DNA from: Cyprinodon diabolis
Lineage: Eukaryota > Chordata > Actinopteri > Cyprinodontiformes > Cyprinodontidae
Direction: 5' to 3'
Assembly (NCBI GenBank): GCA_030533445.1
Contig: CM060065.1
Span: 5,280,974 to 5,344,973 of the forward strand
DNA: 64,000 bases
The translations under genes and the position numbers were made by a program. This document shows positions 10,959 through 23,186 of this stretch, one piece after another. Positions within the stretch are counted from its first letter, which is position 1, and each line of letters opens with the position of its first letter. The notes below the pieces were generated by a model that saw only the letters and a list, made by a program, of their open reading frames with translations, was not told where the DNA came from and made no database searches.

Positions 10959-12775
10959 GGGAGTGACAGTGTGTGCTTACCTTTGGACTTTCTCTGTTTA
11001 TGGTTAGCGGCTGAATCCAGAAATGAGTGACTTCTCTGGCTATAAATGCGGATCACGAAGATCAGATATTCAGGCTTTTATTGGACCAAAACAAACACAG
11101 ACCCTGAATCGTTTCTTTCACCACTAATTCATCTTTTGTGCACAAATTTACCAGAAAATATAAAGTCTGACCCGACCCAGACGGTGTGGTTTGGTGGGAT
11201 TAAACCGATAAAAGACCAAACAGTCCCCTTCAGATGCAGCAGCATTTTTCAACAACCACAGATGTTTTTACTTCATTTCAGTGCAGCAGACCGACCAGAA
11301 CCTGTTGTTGTTTCATATCCTCCATGATTCACATCTGATGGTTTATTTCCGCTCAGATCCAGTTTCCATCTCCTCTCAACCTTTTTGCTGCTTCCTCCAA
11401 TCATGTTCAGTTACCTCCTGATTCTAAGCATAAACCCTCTGCTTTAATAGGCACAGAAACGTGAATGTGTCTGACACTTTTCAGGTCTCACTAATCTAAT
11501 AACGTCATGCATTTAAATAGAAAATGCAACATTTATCTAAACTGTATGTTGATGCAGATCAATGAATTATTATTGACTGATGTGTTTCTCAGTTCTTTTT
11601 AACAAACATAGAAATACAAAAAGGTGACATGTTTCACTTTGTAAAATTACAGGAAAAGAAAAAAACTGAAATCAAGAATCGATTTCCTGGACAAGTTTCT
11701 TTCTGGCTTGAAAGAGGCGTCCAGCAGTTGCCTGAGAGGAAGGACCCAGAATGGAAACGGATCCATCAGTGGAAGCTCCTGGACTCCACCTTCTTCTGCT
11801 TTTATTTTAATTTCACGGACATTTTCACCTGCAGAACTTTTGCAGATCCAATGTCCAAATAAACACAACCTGCCTTAAAGGTGCATTATACAGGTTTAAA
11901 AGGTAAATATTAATACTTCTTACCCATAAATGTTCTGAGTTTTACGTTCGCCTCCTTTCAATTGACTTATTTCTGTGGGCGGAGCCTAACTGGAGGGAGT
12001 CGCTAACTAAACAACCAAAGCTAGTGTTGTTAGCCTTTTTTCATGTAAAAAATAACATTTTCATTGAATATGTTAGGTTAACACTTTCAGGGCCGAAACA
12101 TGACACGATGTCTTCACCTCATTAACTGAACAACTGAGTGTGTTTAAACTGAAGCAGAACATCCAAAATAATCCGAGACACACTTATAGATTTTCAGTCA
12201 CACATATATTTTCTTTACAGTGGATTCGTGGGACCAAATTCATCTGTTTTGGAAACATTCTCCCCCCTCCTTTATCTAAAATGGTTCAGTCCACCCACCA
12301 CCATCAACAAGGTGTGTTGAATAAACTGACTCTGATGGGAAAAAAGCATTAAAGAGTAGAAGCTTAAAAACCATCATCAGTCCCTGAAATATTCTGTTTG
12401 CTCCACAGTTTCTGCTGCTTTTGTCGTTGGGAAAAAGTATTCAACTATTCACCCCAGTTAAATAAATGGAGATCGATGGATTTCACTCAGTCGGCACTTT
12501 ACTTTATCTTTGCAAAGAGAGAACAGTTTATCATACGGCCCTTATGGTAATTAGCCCTGTTCTGATCTGGCCAGAGTTCGTTCCCCTTTACTTACAATAA
12601 TGGAAAGTAGTCAAAACAAATTAAAGACACTTTGGTTAAACAATAACATGTTGTGAATAAACCTTAAGAAAGAGTCTGGATTGTTATGGGAATAAGTATG
12701 TCTTTTCTACAAACACCTCTCAAGCAGGCATTGTGTGGCCTTGCAGGTGAAACAGTCTGAGGGAAAAAACTTTTT
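10959..12775. other. No recognised feature
   Basis: Apparently single-copy sequence. Short frames at 11046-11327, 11629-11868 and 12140-12352 have no recognisable domain. Confidence 0.4.
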
Positions 12776-12783
12776 CAGAGAGT

Positions 12784-15526
12784 CCATCCATCCATCCATC
12801 CATCCATCCATCTTCCTTCCGCTTATCCGGGGTCGGGTCGCGGGGGCAGCAGCTTAAGAAGGGAGGCCTAGACTTCCCTCTCCCCAGCCACTTCTTCCAG
12901 CTCTTCAGGAGGAACCCCAAGGCGTTCCCAGGCCAGCCGAGAAACATAGTCTCTCCAGCGAGTCCTGGGTCTTCCCCGGGGCCTCCCCCCTGTGGGACGT
13001 GCCCGGAACACCTCACCAGGGAGGCGTCCAGGAGGCATCCTAAACAGATGCCCAAGCCACCTCAACTGGCTCCTCTCGACGTGGAGGAGCAGCGGCTCTA
13101 GTCCGAGTCCCTCCCGGATGACCGAGCTTCTCACCCTATCTCTAAGGGAGAGCCCAGCCACCCTACGGAGGAAACCCATTTCGGCCGCTTGTATCCGCGA
13201 TCTCGTTCTTTCGGTCATGACCCAGAGTTCATGACCATAGATGAGGGTAGGAACGTAGATCGACCGGTAAATCGAGAGCTTCGCTTTTTGACTCAGCTCT
13301 CTCTTCACCACGACGGACCGGTACAACGCCCGCTTCACGGCAGACGCTGCACCAATCCGCCTGTCGATCTCCCGCTCCCTTCTTCCCTCATTCGTGAACA
13401 AGATCCCAAGATACTTAAACTCCTCCACTTGGGGCAGGACACCCCCCCTGACCCGGAGAAGGCACTCTACCCTTTTCCGGCTCAAGACCATGGCCTCGGA
13501 TTTGGAGGCACTGATCCCCATCCCGGCCGCTTCACACTCGGCTGTGAACCGATCCAGCGAGAGCTGCAGATCATGACCTGATGAAGCCAATAGGATCACA
13601 TCATCTGCAAAAAGCAGAGACGCAATCCTAAGGCCACCAAAACGGATCTCCTCAACACCTTGGCTGCGCCTAGAAATTCTGTCCATGAAGGTAATGAACA
13701 GAATCGGTGACAAAGGGCAGCCCTGGCGGAGTCCAACTCTCACCGGAAACGAGCCCGACTTACTGCCGGCAATGCGGACCAGACTCTGACACCGGTCATA
13801 CAGGGACCTGACAGCCCGTATCAAAGGGCCCGGCACCCCGTACTCCCGGAGAACCCCCCACAGGGCCCCCCGAGGGACACGGTCGAACGCCTTCTCCAAG
13901 TCCACAAAGCACATGTAGACTGGTTGGGCGAACTCCCATGCACCCTCCAGGACCCTGCTGAGGGTGTAGAGCTGGTCCAGCGTTCCACGACCAGGACGGA
14001 AACCACACTGCTCTTCCTGAATCCGAGGTTCGACTATCCGACGGACCCTCCTCTCCAGCACCCCCGAATAGACCTTGCCAGGGAGGCTTAAGAGTGTGAC
14101 TCCCCTGTAATTGGAGCACACCCTCCGGTCCCCCTTTTTGAATAGGGGGACCACCACCCCAGTCTGCCAATCCAGGGGGACTGCCCCCGATGTCCATGCA
14201 ATGTTGAAGAGTCGTGTCAGCCAACACAACCCTACAACATCCAGGACCTTGAGGAACTCGGGGCGGATCTCATCCACCCCCGGGGCTCTGCCACCGAGGA
14301 GCTTTTTAACCACCTCGGCGACCTCGCCCACAGAGATTGGAGAGCCCAGTCCAGAATCCCCAGGCCCAGCTTCCTCAATGGAAGACATGTTGGTGGGATT
14401 GAGGAGGTCTTCGAAGTATTCCGCCCACCGACCCACAACGTCCCGAGTCGAGGTCAGCAGCACACCATCCCCACTATAAACAGTGTTGGTGCTGCACCGC
14501 TTCCTTCCCCCGAGACGCCGGATGGTGGACCAGAACCGCTTCGGAGCCGTGCGGAAGTCTTTCTCCATGGCCTGTCAAAACTCCTCCCACACCCGAGTTT
14601 TTGCCTCAGCAACCATCCGAGCTGCATGCCGCTTCGCCCGCCGGTACCCATCAGCTGATTCCGGAGTCCCACAGGCCAAAAAGGCCCGATAGGCCTCCTT
14701 CTTCAACCTGACAGCATCCCTCACCGGAGGTGTCCACCAACGGGTTCGAGGGTTGCCGCCACGATAGGCACCGACAACCTTGCGGCCGCAGCTCAGATAA
14801 GCCGCCTCGACAATGGAGGAACGGAACATGGTCCACTCGGACTCAATGTCCCCCACCTCCCCCGGGATGTGTTCGAAGTTCTGCCGGAGATGGGAGTTAA
14901 AGCTCCGCCTAACAGGGGACTCCGCCAGACGTTCCCAGCAGACCCTCACAACACGTTTGCGCCTGCCAGGTCTGACCGGCATCCTCCCCCACCACCGGAG
15001 CCAACTCACCACCAGGTAGTGGTCAGTGGAAAGCTCAGCACCTCTCTTCACCCGAGTGTCCAAGACATACGGCCGCAAGTCCGATGAAACGATGACAAAG
15101 TCGATCATCGAACTGCGGCCTAGGGTGTCCTGGTGCCATGTGCACATATGGACACCCTTATGCCTGAACATGGTGTTCGTTATGGACAATCCATGACCAG
15201 CACAGAAGTCCAACAACAGAACAACACTCGAGTTCAGATCAGGGCGGCCATTCCTCCCAACCACGCCCCTCCAGGTCTCACTGTCATTGCCCACGTGAGC
15301 GTTGAAGTCTCCCAGCAGAACAAGGGAGTCCCCAGGAGGGGCACCCTCCAGTACCCCCTCTAAGGACTCCAAGAAGGGTGGGTAATCTGAACTGTTGTTC
15401 GGCCCGTAAGCACAGACAACAGTCAGAACCCGTCCCCCCACCCGTAGGCGGAGGGAGGCTACCCTCTTGTTCACCGGGGTAAACCCCAACGTACAGGCGC
15501 CGAGATGGGGGGCAACAAGTATTACC
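12784..15526 (-). mobile_element. Rex3-type LINE (RTE clade), 5'-truncated, with target duplication
   Basis: A 2.74-kb element on the minus strand with part of the endonuclease, the whole reverse transcriptase and a very short 3' UTR ending in (ATGG)n, seen as CCAT repeats at 12784-12811. Flanked by CAGAGAGT at 12776-12783 and 15527-15534, an exact 8-bp duplication that fixes both ends. The 5' truncation is inside the endonuclease, as is usual for LINE insertions. It is much more GC-rich than its surroundings. Confidence 0.9.
12823..15526 (-). pseudogene. Rex3 endonuclease-reverse transcriptase, broken by two in-frame stops
   Basis: One reading frame covers the element. The upstream part (15526 down to 14575) encodes an APE-type endonuclease with [23 protein letters not shown] and STDHYLVV; its N-terminus is lost. 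A TGA at 14575-14577 interrupts the frame, which resumes without shift: ATG at 14568 and 566 residues to 12868. That part holds the RT domain, with the FADD catalytic motif at about residues 320-323 (bases 13600-13611), RQGCPLSP before it and a RWLGHLFRMP-type C-terminal segment. A TAG near 12868 removes about 14 final residues; the family's usual stop would be TAA at 12823-12825. Only two point changes break it, so the insertion is fairly young, but the truncation made it inactive from the start. Confidence 0.88.
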
Positions 15527-15615
15527 AGAGAGTAAATACCATAAATAAAACATAAAATAAGAGAAATCAAAACTTTCCGACCACACTTTGAGGTTCTGGC
15601 TGAACGATGGCTCTC

Positions 15616-16195
15616 TGTCATGATCGGTTTAAGGAATCTGACCCACATGCAGAGAAACCAGTCAGAGAACCAGGGGAAAAGTTCAACAGATTTATTAGTT
15701 GTAGTGAGAACTGGCGTTGGGTCTGGGACTCAGTGAACTGGTGAACCAGAACTGGAAGTCAGAAGTGAAGATCACAGAGATCAGTTCAGGGACCGTGGGA
15801 AATTAGGCTCCTGTTAGAATTGTGCTGTAGAGGGACTCACGTTTGAGGGGGCTCTTGTCAATCCTTGGATCCAGTCTGTGTGGGATTATCCAGAGAATAG
15901 GGAACACGTTGGTGAGCAGACAGGTAGACACACGTTGGACCCTGAGGAGTAATGGAGCGGACTGTCACTTGGATTTCCGATGGGAACTTGAACGGATCAT
16001 GTGGAGGTTTTCCCCTGCTTAGTGTGAACTCGCTATATACTTCCAGAGGCAGAATGTCCAGGTGTCCAATAATACAGGAAGGCTTCATGCCGAAGAACAA
16101 AGACAAAAAGAACATAAGTCTCAGAGAAACAAAGCTCAGGTTAGACTCTGCTAATCTCAGCTTGGCTAGAGTACCCAAAACTGGCTTTAGATTTT
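15616..16195 (-). mobile_element. Truncated LTR of Gypsy-like family A
   Basis: Begins TGTCATGATCGGTTT like the LTR at 2646, followed by the shared ACCCACATGCAGA and GGGGAAAAGTTCAACAGA blocks. Near 16100-16190 it shares the GACAAAAA...CAGGTTAGA...ACTGGC block with 44686-45307. The outer ~200 bp, including the CCCAACA end, is missing and a SINE follows. To its left, 15535-15615 looks like the start of the internal region; a Rex3 LINE then intervenes. Confidence 0.6.
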
Positions 16196-16204
16196 CTAGG
16201 ACAG

Positions 16205-16440
16205 TAGCGTCGCCTGCTGTAGTTTGTCCTGCAACCAAAGGGTTGTTGGTTCAAGCCCCAGCTCGGGCGTCCAGTATCGTTATGTCCTTGGGCAAGTTGC
16301 TTCACCTGCATGGTGCACTTATGGTGGTCAATGCGCTCCAAGGCGGCTGTGGCTATGCTGTAGCGCGCCACTATCAGTGTGTGACTGAATGTAGAGGGAA
16401 GCTTTTTGCTTAGATCTCCAGACTTGAAAACATATTAGAT
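16205..16440 (+). mobile_element. tRNA-derived SINE, degenerate 3' end
   Basis: The head has a B-box-like GGTTCAAGCCC at about 16249-16259, then GTCCTTGGGCAAGTTGCTTCACC and the GTGTGTGACTGAATGTAG block shared with 30553-30770 and 53021-53333. The 3' tail is decayed. The tRNA-like head does not fold as an obvious functional tRNA. Confidence 0.65.
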
Positions 16441-18359
16441 TTTCAAGCAGCAGGCTGAGATCCTATAAGAGCCCAAACCAGGTTTAAGGGTTCTGAGCAC
16501 CCAGGGAGCTGTCTGGACAGGCAAAATACATTTTTAATGTTTTCTACTTACATTTTAAACACTTCTTATATGAGACTTTTGTATTTTGTCTTCCTGTGTT
16601 TTTTCCATCTTGGACGAGCTGTACGGAACTTACCTTCCAACTTGCTCCTCTCCTTCCCCTTGTACGCCTCTCCCTCTTTGGACTTTGGATTGCATTTAAC
16701 AAGTTATATACAGATGTGCTTGAAAGTTTAGACACACTCCACACCATAAAAAAAGGATACATTCACAACAGAAATTCTAATAACAAGAAACTGAAAAGAT
16801 ATAAATAAACAAAATACAAAATTATGATTTGATCAATTGAAATAGTGATTTTGAGTTGTAATTTTAAAAATAATAATGATTAAAAAAGTCCCAGCCCCCG
16901 AACGTGAACATTTCAGCAACAAACCATCAACAGGAGTAGAAATCTGGCTGAACATTTAAGAAAACACCTGATTGCAGTGATTCCCTCAACATTTTAGTTT
17001 AGGAGCTCCATTGTGCTGGTTTACCTTTTTTTGTTTGTTTGTTTATAATCAATATTTCTATTCAACCACAATTTAAAATGATTGGCACTATTTTCATTGA
17101 ATTTTTGCTATTTCAATGGCAGCTGATTTTTTTTGGGAGAGTATGTATACTTTTTATATTTATTTTCTATGTTTAGTATGCTTTTGTTTTACTTTTTTCA
17201 ATTTAAAAATCCAATATAATATGAAAAAAACAACAAACCATATTTTAGGGGTGCTACGATTCAATTTAAGGGTGCTTAAACACCCCCCAAAATGGGGTTA
17301 GAGTTAGAAAATATTCTACATCCTTTTTATAGACAAAGGTAGAAAAATGGAGAAACTTAGATGATGAAAACCGTTTTTCTCCAGGTTCCTGCACCTCAGA
17401 GTTTTTCTATCGACGCACACCCTCCTTATTGTTGTTGATTTTGGTCTTTTTTTTCTTTTTCTGTGCTTTTTATATACATCTTTACATGTGAAATTCATTT
17501 TCCTGCTTTATTTGGCTGCTTTGTTTATCATTAAATTGACAGAGTAACAATAGTATGCGTTTTACTCTACTTTCAGTGAGGAAGGTGACCTCGCAGAAAA
17601 GCTCCTCATCTTCCTTTCATGCTTTGCTCGTGTATTAGAAGCTAAACTCACGCACCTTTGCTATAGTGAAAAAACCCTGTTGTCTCTGCCCTCCATGATG
17701 TTTGCTAATGCATGCTAGCACTTCTACAGTTCTCTATCTATTCACTTATTTATTCATTCCCTTCATTTTATTCACTGGCTCTCTTGATCAATAAGTAATT
17801 AATTTCCCTGGCTGAGGGAAAACAGGACCTATAGTGTCTCTAACTTCCACTTTGCTGCAGACTTTCATTCTATTCTTTTATTTTTTCTTTGAAAACTTCA
17901 CATCTAACTTGGAGCAGAAGAGGAAAACGTATTCCTTTAGGTCTGGTCTTTTATTTTGAATTCCATGTTTTCCTTTTTCACTCGTCTCTGCTTTTGAATC
18001 TCAAAGTGATCCTTTTAAATTTGATGAAACTTTCATCTCACATATAAAATGTGTGCTTACATTTTATATTCATTCAGAAACATTGAAACCTTTTGCTTGA
18101 ATCGTTTTAGTCTCGCTGTTAGGAACTGATCCATGTGCATCAAAGTCCATATGTCAGCTGTCTTTTTATTGTAGTAATAATCATGACCAGGGATGTTTTT
18201 ATTTTATTCTGTTCTTCTTCTGTTCTAATCTTACATAAAGTAGCTCCAGCTTCAGAAAGGTCCGATTTAGACAGACGATGTCCAGAGAAAGTCTTGTTCT
18301 GTCCGTCCCTTTAAGATGGCTCACCTTAAAGAAAATATTCCCAATGGGCCTTTGGGATT
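16441..18359. other. No recognised gene; AT-rich
   Basis: Long AT-rich stretch with no coding signal. A short GGGTGCTTAAACACCCCCC motif at 17270-17288 resembles a transposon end but has no partner here. Confidence 0.35.
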
Positions 18360-19402
18360 TTAAAGGAAATTTCCTATTCAGAATTCAAACTTCTGAAAGT
18401 ACTTCAAATACGAAATTATTACATACTGTTCAATAAATAAGTATTTTTAATTAAGTGTAATTTTCATCTGAATGTGCTTTACTGGAGGCATCCATGTTTG
18501 TCAAAGAACACTACTGCCACCTACTGGTTTGTGACGTCACGGTGCGGTATCGGCTGTTGATCAAGTCCCAGTGCTGTATCTGGTGTTTGTCACAACGCGC
18601 TATTATCCAAGTCATCTTGAAAACATTCTTCTTCCAAATGTTGGCTACATATTACGGGTTTTTTCTCTGGCCAGAAGTTCGATGGTAAATCCTCCCTCTT
18701 CAAGTTAGCAATCCAACGACGAACCCGTCCGTGGAGGATCAGGAATCGGAAAGGTGAAAAAAATCTTTTTTTTTTTTCACTTTTACCCGATGTATTCCCA
18801 CAGACATGCCCAAAGTCGGTCCTTGAAGGCCGCTATCCTGCAGGTTTTAGAGTTTTCCTTGCTCCAGCACAGCTGATTTAAATTGAAAGCTGATTAACAG
18901 GCTTTTGCTCAACTACAATCATCATAATCAGCTGTGCTAAAGCAGGGAAACCTCTAAAATCTGCAGGACGGAGGCCCTCGAGAACTGACTTTGGAGATGC
19001 CTGTATGAATTGGAAAGGTAAAATAACTTTTTCACTTTTACCCGATGTATTCCAACATCCAGCTGCCATGCACGTGGGCATTGTCAGTTTCACTATAGCT
19101 CTGATGAATTTCAATGGTGAAGTCCTCTGGAAATCCTAAATAATTGTTGTTGATTGCAGATGTGTCTAGTAGTTCCCATTTATTTTGCTTGTAAAGCGGG
19201 GAGAATGGCGCTAGACTTACCGCACCGTGACGTCACTGCTGGAAGATGGCAGGAGGGAGGGGTTACTATATTTGGGCAAAAATGGCCGCTCCCAGACTCA
19301 GCGATGATAACCCTAAATTAATTAAATCACCGTAAACGTATTATTTTTAGGTATAAATAATGATGCATTGATTATTCCTTGCTGAACGGACTTTTCCTTT
19401 AA
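18360..19402 (-). mobile_element. Kolobok-like THAP transposon remnant, copy 1
   Basis: Ends in TTAAAGGAAA at the left and TTTTCCTTTAA at the right, with TTAA at both outer edges, the Kolobok target. On the minus strand two pieces of a THAP zinc-finger domain are legible: MPTCMAAGCWNTSGKSEK near 19080-19030 and PVICSQHLEEECFQDDLDN near 18650-18590, giving the C-x4-C...C-x2-H pattern. The domain is split by a palindromic MITE at 18800-19014. No catalytic domain is present. Confidence 0.7.
18800..19014. mobile_element. Foldback MITE inside the THAP element
   Basis: The two halves are imperfect reverse complements: the left arm runs from ACAGACATGCC through CCTGCAGGTTTTAGAG to CAGCACAGCTGAT, and the right arm mirrors it ending GGAGATGCCTGT. 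This matches a common fish foldback repeat. Copies 2 and 3 of the host element lack it. About 45-50 bp of host sequence (GGAAAGGT...CCCGATGTATTCC) is present on both sides, at about 18748-18799 and 19018-19061. Confidence 0.65.
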
Positions 19403-20407
19403 TAATAAATATATCGCTATTATAATCCGAGTCAGGCTCAAACATTCACACGGGAACATAGTGAAGAACAGAGATCAAGTAGTTTGCCCATCAGGAACAC
19501 ATCATGATCAAATCCTTTGTCATTCTAATTTCTTTGTCCATTTATTTTATTTTGCTTAAACTTCTAGAATCTGCTTCCTTCCCACCAGGTTGTGCTAAGA
19601 GGTGCATCATCAGTCAGGGTTCCTGCTGCATGGTATTCTTTCCACTGTTTGATTCAGTGTCTTCTGGAGTCTTTAAGCACTTTGGAAACTTCTCCTCCTC
19701 TTTGTCCTAAACTCTCCACATCTGAGGGTTAAGAGCCAATTAGCTGCAGTGAAAAACAACAGCAGGATCCTCCAGCCACATTCATCTCAGTGGTGCTGCT
19801 AGGGAAGCAGGCCGCCCCGGCTGTCCCCCTGTTGGATGTGAGGAGTTAAGGACAGATTTATCACCGTAAATATTTTGACTCCTCGACTTTGGAGATAACT
19901 CCTTCTTTTATGGGATCATATTTCCACCCCGTTCTTCTTCTGCATTAGGTGCATACTTCACTTAAAACTCCACCATTTCATTATTTGCACCAGACCAATA
20001 AATATGACTTTATAGCATCCATAAATCAAGCAAACAAAAACACACTCTGCACTGCTAATCTCACACGTTCCACCATAAAGCAGCACCAATAAAGGAAGTG
20101 TTTTACACCAAATGGGCATCACTGAATACCTTAAGTAAATGTAATAAAAGGGGCAGGCATGCTGAATAAATCTCTGCTGCCACATGTTGTTAATTTGATG
20201 CATTAGGCAATAATTTGGTATAAATAATTGTTTATTAGGGGATCATCTTCTACCGAAGCCTAATGATGAGCTCTTAGCAAATCTGAGGAGGGCTCCAAGT
20301 TTCCAGCAGGTGATTAAAAACAGGAAGAGAATTAAAAAACGCTCTCCGCTGTTTTCAGAAATTAAAAAGGAGGAATCAGTTCAGGTTCAGAGAAACAATC
20401 TGAAGAT
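19403..20407. other. No recognised feature
   Basis: Apparently single-copy sequence. Short frames only; no repeat named. Confidence 0.35.
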
Positions 20408-20684
20408 TAAATTCAATTCAGTTTACTTTTATAGCGCCAATTCACAACAGGTCATCTCAAAGCCACTTTCCAGTTCACCAGATCATACAGTCAGATTGAT
20501 TCAAAGTTTTCTATCTAAGGAAAACCAGTTGATTACATCGACTCATTGACTCGAAGTCAATCCCTCACACTAAGCATGCTTACAGTGGCAGTGGAGAGGA
20601 AAAACTCCCTTTTAACAGGAAGTAACCTCCAGCAGAACCAGGCTCAGTGTGAGCGACCATCCTCTGAGGCCAACTGGGATTAAA
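20408..20684 (-). mobile_element. L2 3' end fragment
   Basis: Starts with the reversed TTCAATTCAG tail and the TATAGCGCCAATTCACAACA block; covers the last ~280 bp of the L2 3' UTR. Confidence 0.85.
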
Positions 20685-20987
20685 CTGTGTTTGTGAAACT
20701 AACACCAAAATATACAAGCCTACAAAATAACCTACCTAAAAAGCACATGAACAGGAGAAAACTGGGTTTAAACAAGAGGCAGCTCTCCCCTACAAAAACC
20801 ATCTGAGCCGGTTTAAATGGCGGAAAATTGACTATTAGATGCTAAGACAACCAACCATCTAGTCTTAAAGGTGGAGCCTAAAACAGAGCAAGCGTTAACT
20901 TGGGTGCAAAAGCAAAATTACATCCATCTCGGGGATGTAATAGTTTGCTTTAAGGGGATTCACTTAATTAAAATTTTCTTGCCCCAT

Positions 20988-20990
<3 letters not shown>

Positions 20991-21024
<34 letters not shown>
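20991..21024 (+). repeat. (TC)n microsatellite
   Basis: Near-perfect CT/TC run. The inverted partner at about 25088-25112 is a shorter, interrupted GA run, so the tract changed length after duplication. Confidence 0.9.
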
Positions 21025-21029
<5 letters not shown>

Positions 21030-21077
21030 GTCTCTAACTTTTGCGAGTCGTGACTGTGATGTTAGTTCCTTTCATTT

Positions 21078-21511
21078 CAATTCAATACAGTTTATTTCTA
21101 TAGCGCCAATTCACAACACATGTCATTTCAAGGCACTTTACAGTTTACCAGATCATACAATCAAATTGATCCAAAGTTTTCTATCTAAGAAAAACCAGTT
21201 GATTGCATCGACTCATTGACTCGAATGCAATCCCTCACACTAAGCATGCTTGTAGCGACAGTGGAGAGGAAAAAAAACTCCCTTTTAACAGGAAGAAACC
21301 TCCAGCAGAACTAGGCTCAGTGTGAGCGGCCATCTGCTGAGGCCGACTGGGGTTCAAGGAGACAGAAGATACAAAAAGCACCTGTAAAAGGCGGCCAGTC
21401 CAGAAAACACACAGCCAGGCAGACGAGCTCCAAGGCAGCTCCCATGTCAGAGGATGAAGAGAGCACATCCAGTTAGTCACAGTCAGAGAAACAGGACTAC
21501 ACTGGAAAACA
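21078..21511 (-). mobile_element. L2 3' end fragment
   Basis: Reversed L2 tail and 3' UTR with the TATAGCGCCAATTCACAACAC and TGAGCGGCCATCTGCTGAGG blocks; part of the inverted duplication. Confidence 0.87.
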
Positions 21512-21515
21512 GAAT

Positions 21516-23186
21516 TTTAAAAAATATATATTCCTACCATATATATAGAGGGTCCCCGCTCCATCTCACCATAAGTTTGGGGTTCCTTTAGGTCTCAAAA
21601 ATCTTGAAGACCCCTGGTTTAGAGCAAAGGTTGAGCAAAGAAAAGTCAACTGTAGTTGATTATATTATGTAATGAAATAAACTAAAATTAAATTTCAGTC
21701 AGAAACATATACTTAAAGTGTGATTATTTTAAGTTTATCTGTTTATTTTTCTGTGTAAAAATGGGTCATTTTTTCAGTTTGTTTCAATCAAAACCAGGTA
21801 GTTCAACCTGACAGACACGTTAATCCATCTCAGGGTGATGCATCAGGCGATCGGCTCTAGAACAGAGCCACGCCGCCTCCGATGCTGTCACCGTTTTGCT
21901 GTTGAGCAGGCAGATTGCCAGGAAACTTTGTGCATTTCTCTGAGCCCTGCAGACAGACAGGAAGAAAAATGATCGGAGCTACAGCAGACGGATTGTAATG
22001 TGCAATCGATGGAAGAAACTAGATGTGATTTATATTATTTATATCATACACTGCATTAAAACTAACTGTGGGCTACTGGCCGTGTAAGATTGTCTGGCTG
22101 GCTGTGTGTTTGTGCGGCTCTCGCAGGTTTTAAACTACCTGCATCAGTTTGCGCTCACACCAGCCGCAGTGCCTGAGCTATGGCCTAATAGGATAATGAA
22201 TTCGGTGTGTAGCACCACAGTGACGGCTGATAGAGTGTGGGTTTGGGTCTATGTGCACAGGGCAGCGGTGGGGGTTAATACAACATGATAAATATTTGAT
22301 TTCTGCTGGGGCCAGTCCCCACCTACAGAATGGGAAATGGCTGTAATGTGATTCAGAACAGATTGTCCTATGGGAGGGCCCTTTGTGTGCTACTGCTTGT
22401 TACGTGTGTGTGTGAGTGTGTTCCTGTAAGCGTAGGGTCCCTGGGCCCGCATGTGTACAGCCAGGGGAAATAAAGGAACAAATCGGCTTACAAATCACCA
22501 AAGCAGCACGGCACCACGGTCGGCGATGCCCCTTGTCTGGCTGCCGCCACCTGCAATGACCCCGAGCGCAGCGACCAAGTGGATACAAGCACTGACGCAA
22601 CGTTATAAACACTCAGCATGACTGGATGGAGCCCCATGCAGCAGACTATGATGGACGTTTTCTCAATATTAGAAAATAACTATTATAGGAAAAATTCCTG
22701 TGGATAAATCATTAAAAAACTGGACAAAGGATACAAATTTTTCTAAAGATGACTACCCTAAAGGCTGGGTCACACCCACTCTGCAAGCTCGGATAGGTTT
22801 TCATTTTTGTTCCTGTCACACTGGCTGCATGGAGGCTCCCAACACGCATGGAGGGACCAGATGTCCCGATGTGTGTGAGACTGCTGTGCTTTGTTGCTGC
22901 TGTCCTGTTGTCCCACAAGTTGAAACCACGTCCTGCATTAGATTGGGTGAAATTCAGAAAAGTAAAAAAAATGGATTCATTCATTTTCTCCTCTAGGTTT
23001 GAGGCATTTTATTTTTCACATGAGGCCACAAACGACAAATCAAAGGATCCAAATAGGATCTCGGGGAGGAGATCATCACAAGGAAGATCTTCCCATGTCC
23101 TAATTTTAATGAACACTGTAGTCACCATCATTTATATTATTTCCAAGACATACATGTGAAGAGCAAAAAGATGGTGGTATTCAGGG
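21516..23186. other. Spacer of the inverted duplication; no gene seen
   Basis: Mixed sequence. Frames at 22400-22612 and 22700-23159 overlap on both strands and show no family resemblance. Confidence 0.35.

Larger units (their letters stand above)
20703..21515 (-). repeat. Left arm of a ~0.8-kb inverted duplication
   Basis: Reverse complement of 24625-25412. It contains a ~370-bp unique unit (20703-21076) joined to an L2 3' end (21078-21511). The same junction occurs in the right arm, so the compound unit was copied as one piece. Confidence 0.8.

Noticed and set aside
11880..12100. Kolobok or piggyBac end suggested by TTAAAGGTGC
   Set aside because: Only one end-like motif, no inverted partner.
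12992..13581. Plus-strand frames over the Rex3 element
   Set aside because: They lie antisense to a clear reverse transcriptase frame and have no domain resemblance.
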